Below are positions 42,888 through 50,932 of a DNA stretch of 64,000 nt, in pieces. The position numbers were made by a program, and so were the translations under genes. How positions within the stretch are numbered: the stretch's first letter is position 1; every line of letters starts with the position of its first letter. This stretch comes from an uncultured Bacteroidales bacterium (GTDB taxonomy: Bacteria > Bacteroidota > Bacteroidia > Bacteroidales > Bacteroidaceae): positions 124,001 through 188,000 of the forward strand of contig CACYHW010000006.1 of NCBI GenBank assembly GCA_902774335.1. Direction: 5' to 3'. The notes beneath the pieces are model-generated. The model was given only the letters and a program-made list of their open reading frames with translations. It ran no database searches and was not told the origin of the DNA.

Positions 42888-44288
42888 TTATCCGAACAAC
42901 TGTTTGAATGCTTCCTCCACCTTGCTCACGGGCACTATCTTGATACCGGCTTTCTTGGTGTTGAGGCCGTGCATATTGGCCGATGGGATTATGATGCGCT
43001 CAAAGCCCAGCTTTCCGGCCTCGGCAATGCGCTGCTCGATGCGGCTAACGGGACGGATCTCGCCCGACAGGCCCACCTCGCCCGCCATGCAGACGGTGCG
43101 GTCTATTGCAATGTCAAGGCTGCTGGATAGAATTGCGCTGATTACCGCCAGGTCTATTGCGGGGTCGCTCACCTTCAGGCCGCCGGCTATGTTCAGGAAC
43201 ACATCCTTCTGGCCCAGCTTGAAGCCCACGCGCTTTTCCAGTACGGCCAGCAGCATATTCATGCGGCGCACGTCAAAGCCTATGGCACTGCGCTGCGGAG
43301 TACCGTACACTGCGGTGCTGGCCAGTGCCTGAACCTCGATCAGGAAGGGACGCACACCCTCGATGGTGCAGGCAATGGATACGCCGCTCATGCCCTGATG
43401 GCTGTCCGTGAGCAGCAGCTCGCTGGGGTTGCTCACCTGACGCAGGCCGTTCTCACGCATCTCATAAATACCAAGCTCCGATGTGCTTCCAAAACGGTTC
43501 TTGATGGGGCGGAGAATACGGTACAGGTAGTGCTGGTCACCCTCAAACTGCAGCACGGCATCGACGATATGCTCCAGGATCTTGGGTCCGGCAATCGTGC
43601 CGTCCTTTGTGATATGACCTATCAGCAGAACGGGCGTGCCGCTCTCCTTTGCGAACTTGAGCAGTGAGGCCGCGCACTCACGCACCTGCGTAAGGCTTCC
43701 GGCCGATGACTCTACGTATTCGCTGCTTATGGTCTGGATGGAGTCTATCACCACTACTGTGGGTTTGGTCTCCTTTATCTGGGTGTAGATGTTTTCAAGT
43801 GATGTCTCGCACAGCACCATCAGGTCGTTGTTCCTGTCCTGAGCATCCTGTGCCAGACGGTCAGCGCGCATCTTGATCTGGCGGGCACTCTCCTCGCCCG
43901 ATACGTAAAGGACTTTCTGGCCTTTGAGCTGCATCACCGTCTGCAGTATCAGGGTTGACTTGCCTATTCCCGGCTCACCGCCCAGCAGAACGATTGATCC
44001 CGGCACAAGACCGCCTCCCAGCACGCGGTTCAGTTCCGCGTCGCGCATATCGATGCGTGGCTCCTCGGAGGTCTCGATAGTATCCAGAGTCTCCGGCTGC
44101 GGAGTTCCGTCCTTGAGTCCCGATGCACTCTTGCGCAGTGATGTCGTGGCCGATGGCTTATCGGCCCTGACAGTCTTCTCGACCATGGTGTTCCACATGC
44201 CGCACGACGGGCATTTGCCGCTCCACTTGGGCGAGTCAAAGCCGCACTCGGTACATACAAAAACGGTCTTGTCCTTTATCGTTGCCAT
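42888..44288 (-). CDS. radA: DNA repair protein RadA/Sms
   Basis: 466 residues, full length. N-terminal zinc finger CTECGFDSPKWSGKCPSCG (C11, C14, C27, C30), RecA-like ATPase with Walker A GGEPGIGKST (~95) and the RadA-specific KNRFG motif (IKNRFGSTSELG, ~255), and a C-terminal Lon-protease-like domain (from ~330, AIDLAVISAILSSS). Promotes branch migration of recombination intermediates. Starts 3 nt after pnuC. Confidence 0.96.
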   Translation of the reverse strand: MATIKDKTVFVCTECGFDSPKWSGKCPSCGMWNTMVEKTVRADKPSATTSLRKSASGLKDGTPQPETLDTIETSEEPRIDMRDAELNRVLGGGLVPGSIVLLGGEPGIGKSTLILQTVMQLKGQKVLYVSGEESARQIKMRADRLAQDAQDRNNDLMVLCETSLENIYTQIKETKPTVVVIDSIQTISSEYVESSAGSLTQVRECAASLLKFAKESGTPVLLIGHITKDGTIAGPKILEHIVDAVLQFEGDQHYLYRILRPIKNRFGSTSELGIYEMRENGLRQVSNPSELLLTDSHQGMSGVSIACTIEGVRPFLIEVQALASTAVYGTPQRSAIGFDVRRMNMLLAVLEKRVGFKLGQKDVFLNIAGGLKVSDPAIDLAVISAILSSSLDIAIDRTVCMAGEVGLSGEIRPVSRIEQRIAEAGKLGFERIIIPSANMHGLNTKKAGIKIVPVSKVEEAFKQLFG

Positions 44289-44291
44289 ATG

Positions 44292-44978
44292 CTATGCCTT
44301 TTTTGACATCTTGCTCCACCACACTATTCCGTAGATGGAGTTCATCATGTAGAATACGTACTGAACCACCATGATGGGCGCAAACTGCACGCCGCGGGTG
44401 GCCGCGATGGCCCACATCACCAGGTTGGCGCCGTTTACCACAATCCACATGAACCACTGCTCTATGAATGCGAACGTTAGCAGGAACTGGGCGCCTACGG
44501 CTACGGTCATGGCCAATGCGTCTGATACCGGCTGAGGGTCATCGGTCTTAAGCAGCAGGCGGCTGATGCCCCACACTGCGGCTGCGCTCAAAACGATGAG
44601 CAGCGACCTTTGAGGCCAGCTCATCCATCGGGTCTTGATGCCCTCGCTGCCGCCGCCCAGCATGCGTTTGCGCCACTGGGCCCAGCCCACAAACTGCATG
44701 GGCACATTATAGAGCAGGAACAGCACCGCATTGGCGTAAAGCCCGCTGCGCAAAGCCATATATCCCTGAATGCACGATCCTAAAAAGCCGAACAGGAAAT
44801 TGAGCACGCTGCCCTTGACGCCGAAAATCACGCAGAGCACGCTGCACGTTCCGGCAATGAAACTCAGCACATTGAAATCACCCCTGAGCACGCTTACAGC
44901 CACGCTCACCGTCATGAATCCCAGTATCAGGAACCAGTCCCACCAACTGAATTTTGGTATCTCTATCTTTCCTTTCAT
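44292..44978 (-). CDS. pnuC: PnuC-family vitamin transporter
   Basis: 228 residues from ATG 44978; a longer frame starts upstream of the promoter. About seven helices, with family residues FNVLSFIAGTCSVLCVIFGVKG, the aromatic-rich WGQ/W-type segment (VGWAQWRKR) and EQWFMWIVVNGANLVMW. Facilitated uptake of nicotinamide riboside or another vitamin; members next to thiamine genes carry thiamine, but no such neighbour is here, so substrate stays open. Confidence 0.85.
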   Translation of the reverse strand: MKGKIEIPKFSWWDWFLILGFMTVSVAVSVLRGDFNVLSFIAGTCSVLCVIFGVKGSVLNFLFGFLGSCIQGYMALRSGLYANAVLFLLYNVPMQFVGWAQWRKRMLGGGSEGIKTRWMSWPQRSLLIVLSAAAVWGISRLLLKTDDPQPVSDALAMTVAVGAQFLLTFAFIEQWFMWIVVNGANLVMWAIAATRGVQFAPIMVVQYVFYMMNSIYGIVWWSKMSKKA

Positions 44979-44992
44979 ATGTTCAGTTTGTA

Positions 44993-45021
44993 CAAAGATA
45001 ATGCAAACAGGGCAGACCAAA
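44993..45021 (-). promoter_or_regulatory. Promoter of pnuC-radA unit
   Basis: Minus strand TTTG (45018-45021), 17 nt, TATCTTTG (44993-45000). The ATG is 15 nt below the -7 box, so the leader is only a few nucleotides. Confidence 0.6.
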
Positions 45022-45045
45022 GCCACGTCCGCCACAGTATTTTTA

Positions 45046-45099
45046 AGCACCCCTCACCTTAGGAAAATGGCTCTACGTGAGCTACAGTTCCCTAAGGTG
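45046..45099 (-). repeat. Family 3 repeat, solitary copy
   Basis: Reads on the minus strand directly from the DUF2461 stop: CACCTTAGGGA, then CACGTAGAGCCATTTTC, then CCTAAGGTGAG, matching the 83-bp array units at 40134-40348. CACCTTAGG (45055-45063) and CCTAAGGTG (45091-45099) form a perfect 9-bp inverted pair. Confidence 0.8.
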
Positions 45100-45783
45100 C
45101 TAAGATTCCTCGCGGGACCAGGTGACGGCGCGGTTTATGAAATCCAGGAAGGGCTTGGTGGTCTTGAAAAGAGCCGCCACACGCTGTGCCAGATCGGGTG
45201 CAAGTATAAACTCCTCGGTTGGAGTATAGGTCAGACAGAAACGCTTGAGACGGTAAAAATCGGAGTCAGGGGTATCGGCAGGGAATCCGGCCGGGACTTT
45301 CTTCAAAGCGCCCTCAAAGTCCAGCTCAAAGCCGGGAGCAGCCTGGGCAAGTATTTTGCGGAACCCGCCGTCACTCATCTCAATGTCCTCGCGCAGAATT
45401 GCCAGCACCTTGGGATCACACCAGTAGTCACCGGCAGCCAGCATATGGGTTCCCTCCCAACTGTCACTGGCCGATGCACTCACCTGGAAATAGTATCCGC
45501 TGTAAGGAGACTTCTTGCCGCCCGGGCAGATATAAACGCCCATGTGCGTCTTGTACGGGGACTTATCGGCCGAAAACCTTACATCGCGGTATATGCGATA
45601 TGTGATGTCGTTCAGCTGCAAATCACCGATGGCCGGGTCAAACTTGCGGATATCGGCCAACAACTCCAGGGCAAAGGCATCGAACCGCTCCTTGGCCCTC
45701 TTGTACTCATCCTTATGCTCCATGAACCACTCGCGTTCATTGTTGGTGCTCAACTCCCTCAAAAATGCCAGAATCTCTTTCAT
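45100..45783 (-). CDS. DUF2461 family protein
   Basis: 227 residues from ATG 45783; a longer frame would start inside the palindrome, upstream of the promoter. Family motifs: FLRELSTNNEREWFMEHKDEY near the N-terminus, YRIYRDVRFSADKSPYKTHMG (~70-90) and GYYFQVSASASDSW. Function of DUF2461 is unknown. The family 3 repeat follows right after its TAG stop. Divergent from the FAD oxidoreductase through a shared palindrome promoter. Confidence 0.88.
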   Translation of the reverse strand: MKEILAFLRELSTNNEREWFMEHKDEYKRAKERFDAFALELLADIRKFDPAIGDLQLNDITYRIYRDVRFSADKSPYKTHMGVYICPGGKKSPYSGYYFQVSASASDSWEGTHMLAAGDYWCDPKVLAILREDIEMSDGGFRKILAQAAPGFELDFEGALKKVPAGFPADTPDSDFYRLKRFCLTYTPTEEFILAPDLAQRVAALFKTTKPFLDFINRAVTWSREES

Positions 45784-45789
45784 ATTCCC

Positions 45790-45899
45790 CAAAGGTAGTA
45801 CATTTTCGCAAAAGGTGACAAAGGGGACGGTTCTGTTTGGCTCGGGCGAGCCAAACAGAACCGTCCCCTTTGTCACCTTGTCAGCTTTTGCTAATTTTG
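45790..45899. promoter_or_regulatory. Symmetric divergent promoter built on a palindrome
   Basis: Rightward: TTTG 45869-45872, 19 nt, TAATTTTG 45892-45899. Leftward: TTTG (minus, 45819-45822), 21 nt, TACCTTTG (minus, 45790-45797). Both TTTG boxes are the CCTTTGTCACC segments of the two arms of family 1 palindrome copy 5 and are exact mirror images about its centre. Confidence 0.7.
45812..45879. repeat. Family 1 palindrome, copy 5
   Basis: Arms of 33 bp (45812-45844 and 45847-45879), 2-nt centre GG. It is the only copy between divergent genes with promoter boxes on both sides at proper distances. Confidence 0.9.
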
Positions 45900-45908
45900 C
45901 AGTCGGAT

Positions 45909-47486
45909 ATGATCAAGGAATTACAACTCAGGGTTGAGCCGCAGTTTGCGTATAACGAGCAGGTGCTCAAGGAAACTGTCTCAAGGCAGTGCGGGCTTGA
46001 CGTGCGCACCATCACGGCCGTCCGCACACTCAAAAAGAGCATCGACGCCCGCCAGCGCACCATTTTCGTGAACCTGACCCTGAGGGTATTCATCAACGAG
46101 CAGCCGCCCAAGGATGAATTCACGCGAATAGAGTATCAGCCCGTTGACGGCAAGCCCACAGTCGTAGTGGTTGGCGCCGGCCCCGGCGGACTCTTTGCAG
46201 CACTCCACCTGATTGAACTCGGTCTGCGCCCAATAGTACTTGAGCGCGGCAAAAACGTGCACGACCGCAAGGTCGACATTGCCGCAATAAGCCGCACCCA
46301 CAAGATAGACCCCGAATCCAACTACAGTTTCGGTGAGGGCGGTGCCGGAGCATACTCAGACGGCAAGCTCTACACCCGAAGCAAGAAACGCGGCAGCACC
46401 GACCGCATCCTGAACATATTCTGCCAGCACGGCGCAAGCCCCACGATATTGTCCGATGCACACCCGCACATAGGTACTGACCGCCTGCCGCGCGTGATTG
46501 AAAACATCCGCAACACCATAATAAACTGCGGCGGTGAGGTTCACTTTGAGACCCTGATGACCAGCTTCATACTGGATGGCAACCGTGTAATCGGCGTAAA
46601 TGCCACTCACAAAGGACAGCAATGCACATTCATGGGACCGGTAATACTGGCTACAGGACACAGCGCCCGCGATGTATACCGTTACATGGCCGCTCAAAAC
46701 TTCACTATAGAGGCCAAGGCCCTGGCCGTAGGATGCCGTCTGGAGCACCCCTCGCAACTGATAGACTCAATACAATACCACAACCGCGCCGGACGAGGCA
46801 AGTATCTGCCCGCCGCCGAGTACAGTTTTGTCACTCAGGTTAACGGACGCGGCGTTTACAGTTTCTGCATGTGTCCGGGAGGATTCGTGGTGCCGGCTGC
46901 ATCGGGCCCCCAGCAGATTGTTGTGAACGGCATGTCACCCTCCAACCGAGGCTCCCGCTGGAGCAACTCCGGAATGGTGGTAGAGACCCGTATAGAGGAT
47001 ATTGCCCAATCAGACGCAGACATGAACGACCCTCTGGTAATGATGCGCTTCCAGGAGCAGCTGGAGCGTGACTGCTGGCAGGCCGGCAACATGCGCCAGA
47101 CCGCACCCGCCCAGCGAATGGCCGACTTTGTGAACGGCCGTCTGAGCTATGACCTCCCGGAATCATCCTACTCGCCCGGCCTCATATCATCCCCGCTCCA
47201 TTTCTGGATGCCCAAGTTCGTGACGGATCGTCTCAAGCAGGGATTCCTGCAGTTTGGCAAAAGCAGTCACGGATTCCTTACCAACGACGCCGTAATGATA
47301 GCAGTCGAGACCCGCACATCATCGCCCGTACGCATAGTACGCGATAACGAAACGCTCCAGCACATAGGTCTTGAAGGCCTGTTCCCCTGCGGCGAAGGAG
47401 CCGGATATGCCGGTGGAATCGTATCTTCTGCAATTGACGGCGAACGTTGCGCCGACTCAGCCGCCAGCTACCTAACACAAAAATGA
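45909..47486 (+). CDS. FAD-dependent dehydrogenase (COG2509-like)
   Basis: 525 residues from ATG 45909; an earlier start would fall inside the palindrome upstream of the -7 box. An N-terminal ~85-residue domain (ELQLRVEPQF ... TLRVFINE) precedes the FAD-binding VVVVGAGPGGLFAALHLIELG (~98), the acidic strand end VLERG and the GEGGAGAYSDGKL motif of this family. C-terminal LFPCGEGAGYAGGIVSSAIDG closes the FAD site. Cytoplasmic oxidoreductase of unknown substrate. Its TGA stop lies in the family 2 repeat. Confidence 0.9.
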   Translation: MIKELQLRVEPQFAYNEQVLKETVSRQCGLDVRTITAVRTLKKSIDARQRTIFVNLTLRVFINEQPPKDEFTRIEYQPVDGKPTVVVVGAGPGGLFAALHLIELGLRPIVLERGKNVHDRKVDIAAISRTHKIDPESNYSFGEGGAGAYSDGKLYTRSKKRGSTDRILNIFCQHGASPTILSDAHPHIGTDRLPRVIENIRNTIINCGGEVHFETLMTSFILDGNRVIGVNATHKGQQCTFMGPVILATGHSARDVYRYMAAQNFTIEAKALAVGCRLEHPSQLIDSIQYHNRAGRGKYLPAAEYSFVTQVNGRGVYSFCMCPGGFVVPAASGPQQIVVNGMSPSNRGSRWSNSGMVVETRIEDIAQSDADMNDPLVMMRFQEQLERDCWQAGNMRQTAPAQRMADFVNGRLSYDLPESSYSPGLISSPLHFWMPKFVTDRLKQGFLQFGKSSHGFLTNDAVMIAVETRTSSPVRIVRDNETLQHIGLEGLFPCGEGAGYAGGIVSSAIDGERCADSAASYLTQK

Positions 47487-47511
47487 TGCAATTGGGGTCA
47501 GGCCCCAATTG
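47482..47511. repeat. Family 2 palindrome, copy 1 (one arm degraded)
   Basis: CAATTGGGG (47489-47497), TCAGG, CCCCAATTG (47503-47511). The left flank AATGATG, which supplies the stop TGA (47484-47486) of the FAD gene, is no longer matched on the right. Same element as at 54061-54097 in opposite orientation. Confidence 0.8.
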
Positions 47512-47585
47512 TACTATTTCGCCACATCGGCACTCTAATTAGCCACAATTATTCATTCACGCACTCCCGCCCACACGCGCAAGGG

Positions 47586-47593
47586 TATATTTG
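47586..47593 (+). promoter_or_regulatory. -7 element of the SDR/ALDH unit
   Basis: TATATTTG, perfect TAnnTTTG, 22 nt before the SDR ATG. No TTTG at the normal -33 distance. Confidence 0.5.
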
Positions 47594-47615
47594 CACCTGT
47601 TATTGAAATGAAACT

Positions 47616-48521
47616 ATGAGATTCAATGGTGCAAATGTGCTTATAACCGGTGGAGCATCGGGCATAGGCAGGATAATGGGCCGCATGGCCCTGGAGAGAG
47701 GTGCTGCAAGACTTATCATCTGGGATATCAACGAGAGCAACATAGAGTTGGTCAAAAACGAGCTGTCCGGCAAAGGTCAGGTGAGCGGTTACCGTGTGGA
47801 TGTATCGGCACGCGAGAATATAGAGCAGGCTTATGCCGATACCGTGAAGGATTGCGGTCCCATCGACGTGCTCATACAGTGCGCTGGCATTGTGACCAGC
47901 AACGCCACATTCAATAAGCTCAACACCCGCGACATAGAGCGCACCATGATGATCAACGCCGTGGCCCCCATGAACGTGGCCCACGTGATGCTGCCCAATA
48001 TGATAGCACGCGACCACGGTCACATCTGCAACATCGCATCGGCCGCCGGTATGCTCTCCATGCCCAAGATGAGCGTCTACTCCGCCAGCAAGTGGAGCGT
48101 GATAGGCTGGTCCGACTCGGTCCGCATAGAACTGGCCAAGATGAAATCAAAGGTGCGCTTTACCACCGTCGCCCCCTACTTCATCAACACCGGCATGTTT
48201 GACGGAGTATCATCCAAGATCTTCCCCATACTCGACCCTGAAAACACCGCCCGCAAGATAATCCGTGCCATTGAGCGTAACAGGGATTTCCGCGGCATTC
48301 CTTTCGGCTTCCATTTTATCAGATTCTGGCAAGCAGTACTGCCGGTATGCTTGTTTGATTTTGTATTTGGAACTATCTTTGGAATCTATCACACAATGGA
48401 TCACTTTACAGGTCGCAAAAATGACAATAGAAAACACATCGAAGGAGCAAATTCAGCAGATTCTGCTCTCACAGCGTCAGTTCTTCAGAACGGGGACAAC
48501 GCTGAGCGTAAAGTTTCGTAA
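47616..48521 (+). CDS. Short-chain dehydrogenase, C-terminus likely extended by a 1-nt indel
   Basis: 301 residues. Classical SDR: NAD(P) motif TGGASGIG (~11-18), CAG in VLIQCAGIV, catalytic Ser in NIASAAG and YSASK (Tyr ~154, Lys ~158). A hydrophobic C-terminal segment (AVLPVCLFDFVFGTIFG) as in retinol/fatty-alcohol-type SDRs. It overlaps the aldehyde dehydrogenase by 101 nt. At 48417-48421 five As precede TGACA; one more A would give a stop overlapping the ALDH ATG as ATGA. The last ~33 residues are therefore probably not native. With ALDH it could oxidise an alcohol to an acid. Confidence 0.85.
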   Translation: MRFNGANVLITGGASGIGRIMGRMALERGAARLIIWDINESNIELVKNELSGKGQVSGYRVDVSARENIEQAYADTVKDCGPIDVLIQCAGIVTSNATFNKLNTRDIERTMMINAVAPMNVAHVMLPNMIARDHGHICNIASAAGMLSMPKMSVYSASKWSVIGWSDSVRIELAKMKSKVRFTTVAPYFINTGMFDGVSSKIFPILDPENTARKIIRAIERNRDFRGIPFGFHFIRFWQAVLPVCLFDFVFGTIFGIYHTMDHFTGRKNDNRKHIEGANSADSALTASVLQNGDNAERKVS

Positions 48522-49818
48522 GGAGCAGCTGCGCAAGTTGAAATCGGCCCTCAAGGAATTTGAAAAGCCGTTGGCCGATGCCCTCTGGACTGATTTGCAC
48601 AAGTCATACCAGGAGGCTTACCTGACCGAAATCGGACTTGTCAAGGCCGAGATAAAGGAGCACCTGCATCATGTGGGCCGATGGGCACGCCGCCAGCGTA
48701 AATGCTCCCCTCTGACACTCTTTCCCGCCAACTCATACATTGTGAGCGAGCCACTTGGACAGGCGCTGATAGTTTCACCCTGGAACTATCCCGTACAGTT
48801 GCTGCTCAACCCGCTGGTGGGTGCCATATCTGCCGGCTGCACCGCTGTGCTCAAGCCTTCGCCCTACGTTCCTAACGTATCGGCCGTACTGGAGCAGATG
48901 ATCAGGTCGGTGTTCAACGAGAACTACGTCGCAGTGGTTCAGGGAAACCGCGATGTCAACAAGGAGCTGTTCAGCAGCCGATGGGATATCATATTCTTTA
49001 CCGGCAGTCCCGCTCTGGGCCGCAAGGTCATGGCTGCTGCAGCCGAGAACCTGACTCCCGTAGTACTGGAACTGGGCGGCAAGAGCCCCTGCATCATTGA
49101 CAGTACCGCCAACCTCAAGATAGCCGCCCGCCGCGTAGCCTGGGGCAAGACCCTCAACGCCGGCCAGACCTGCATCGCCCCTGACTATATCCTTATCCAT
49201 GAGGATGTCAAGGAGGCATTCATCAGGGAGTTTGCCGCCGCAGTTGAGTACCTGCACGGCAGCGACATAAAGCAGTCGCAGCATTTTGTGCGCCTGGTAT
49301 CGGACAAGGCATTTGAGCGCGTAACCGGCTATCTCAAGGACGGCACAATAGTCTATGGCGGCCGCACGGACTCATCGGACCGTTTCATCGAACCCACCCT
49401 GCTGGACAATGTAAGCCCGGATGCGCCGGTAATGACCGACGAGATATTCGGCCCCATATTCCCGCTCATAACCATCAGCCCCAAAGACGGCAGTTTCAAG
49501 GATCAGGTGGAAAAGTTTATCACTGACCGCGAGAAACCCCTGGCTTTCTACTACTTTGGGCGCGAAAAAGACGGATGGGAGCTGATACACCGCACATCAT
49601 CAGGCGGCGGATGCATAAACGACACCATCATGCACATAGCCAACGGCCACATCCCGTTTGGCGGTGTAGGCAACTCCGGAATGGGTCACTATCACGGTAA
49701 GCTCAGTTTTGACGCTTTCACGCACCAGCGCTCCATCGTCAAAGCTCCCACTTTCATTGACCTGCCCGTGCGCTACATGCCGTACAAATTCTTTGCTTTG
49801 ATAAAGAGGATGATGTAA
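48421..49818 (+). CDS. Class 3-type aldehyde dehydrogenase
   Basis: 465 residues from ATG 48421. Motifs: PWNYPVQLLLNPLVGAISAG (~118), NAD loop FTGSPALGRKV (~197), catalytic Glu in ELGGKSPCIID (~219), Cys in NAGQTCIAPDY (~252), and a C-terminal hydrophobic/basic tail (YKFFALIKRMM) typical of membrane-attached fatty-aldehyde dehydrogenases. Probably takes the aldehyde made by the SDR upstream. The stop overlaps the -7 box of the next gene. Confidence 0.92.
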   Translation: MTIENTSKEQIQQILLSQRQFFRTGTTLSVKFRKEQLRKLKSALKEFEKPLADALWTDLHKSYQEAYLTEIGLVKAEIKEHLHHVGRWARRQRKCSPLTLFPANSYIVSEPLGQALIVSPWNYPVQLLLNPLVGAISAGCTAVLKPSPYVPNVSAVLEQMIRSVFNENYVAVVQGNRDVNKELFSSRWDIIFFTGSPALGRKVMAAAAENLTPVVLELGGKSPCIIDSTANLKIAARRVAWGKTLNAGQTCIAPDYILIHEDVKEAFIREFAAAVEYLHGSDIKQSQHFVRLVSDKAFERVTGYLKDGTIVYGGRTDSSDRFIEPTLLDNVSPDAPVMTDEIFGPIFPLITISPKDGSFKDQVEKFITDREKPLAFYYFGREKDGWELIHRTSSGGGCINDTIMHIANGHIPFGGVGNSGMGHYHGKLSFDAFTHQRSIVKAPTFIDLPVRYMPYKFFALIKRMM

Positions 49819-49823
49819 CTTTG
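49792..49823 (+). promoter_or_regulatory. Promoter of mrp
   Basis: TTTG (49792-49795), 20 nt, TAACTTTG (49816-49823). The TAA stop of the aldehyde dehydrogenase is part of the -7 box. The leader is about 2 nt, so the message is nearly leaderless. Confidence 0.65.
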
Positions 49824-49831
49824 CGGTCACT

Positions 49832-50932
49832 ATGACATTATATCCCAATCTGATAAAAGAAGCCTTGCAGACGGTCCGATATCCGGGTACCGGCAAGGAC
49901 ATCATCTCCATGGAGATGCTTGAGGACGATATCCGCATTGACGGTAACAGCGTATCGTTCTCACTGATTTTTGAGAAACCCACAGACCCGTTCATCAAGT
50001 CAATAGTAAAGTCGGCCGAGACCGCAATCAAACTCAAAGCCGGTGATGACGTACAGGTAGAGGTAAAGGTAAAGACACGTCAGGCACCCCGTCCCGAGGG
50101 ACCCGAGCTGCTGCCTAACGTCAAAAACATCATAGCCGTAGCCTCCGGAAAGGGCGGCGTAGGCAAATCAACGGTGGCCGCCAACCTGGCTGTAGCACTG
50201 GCCGGTCTGGGCTACAGGGTAGGATTGCTTGATGCCGATATATTCGGCCCCTCAATGCCCAAGATGTTCAACACTGAGGGTGCACGTCCCTATGCCGAAA
50301 ACAAGGGCGGCCGCGACCTGATAATACCCGTGGAGCAGTACGGAATCAAACTGCTCTCAATAGGTTACTTTGTTGACCCCGAGCAGGCTGTACTGTGGCG
50401 CGGCGCCATGGCCAGCAACGCCCTCAAGCAGCTCATAGCCGATGCTGACTGGGGTGAGCTGGACTACTTTATAATCGATATGCCTCCCGGCACAAGCGAT
50501 ATTCACCTGACCCTGGTACAGACACTTGGCATAACCGGCGCAGTAGTGGTAAGCACCCCGCAGGAAGTTGCCCTGGCCGATGCCCGCAAGGGAATAGATA
50601 TGTTCCGTAACGAGAAGGTTAACGTACCCGTACTTGGATTGGTGGAAAACATGGCATGGTTCACACCCGCCGAGCTCCCGCAGAACAAGTATTACCTGTT
50701 CGGCAAGGAGGGTTGCAAGCGTCTGGCCGAGGAGTTGGGAGTGCCCCTGCTGGGACAGATACCCATTGTACAGAGCATCTGCGAAGGCGGCGACAACGGA
50801 ACGCCCGTCGCCCTGAACCCCGAAACAATAACGGGTCTTGCCTTCCGCGACCTGGCACAGTCAGTTGCCGTAGCCACCGATGCCCGCAACCATCAGCAAC
50901 CACCCACAAAGGCAGTAAACACTCACTCCTGA
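49832..50932 (+). CDS. mrp: Mrp/NBP35-type Fe-S cluster carrier ATPase
   Basis: 366 residues. N-terminal MIP18-like domain (~1-85, LIKEALQTVRYPGTGKDIIS), then a deviant Walker A ASGKGGVGKSTVAANLAVAL (~105), LDADIFGPSMPKM and IDMPPGTSDIHLTLVQ. Transfers Fe-S clusters to apoproteins. The usual C-terminal CPxC cluster motif is not present: the equivalent stretch reads ENMAWFTPAELPQNKYY, so cluster ligands must differ. Ends in a 10-nt overlap with the convergent histidine kinase. Confidence 0.9.
   Translation: MTLYPNLIKEALQTVRYPGTGKDIISMEMLEDDIRIDGNSVSFSLIFEKPTDPFIKSIVKSAETAIKLKAGDDVQVEVKVKTRQAPRPEGPELLPNVKNIIAVASGKGGVGKSTVAANLAVALAGLGYRVGLLDADIFGPSMPKMFNTEGARPYAENKGGRDLIIPVEQYGIKLLSIGYFVDPEQAVLWRGAMASNALKQLIADADWGELDYFIIDMPPGTSDIHLTLVQTLGITGAVVVSTPQEVALADARKGIDMFRNEKVNVPVLGLVENMAWFTPAELPQNKYYLFGKEGCKRLAEELGVPLLGQIPIVQSICEGGDNGTPVALNPETITGLAFRDLAQSVAVATDARNHQQPPTKAVNTHS

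Noticed and set aside
45837..45908. In-frame upstream extension of the FAD oxidoreductase
   Set aside because: The extra residues are encoded by the palindrome and the -7 box at 45892-45899 lies downstream of that start, so it cannot be on the mRNA.
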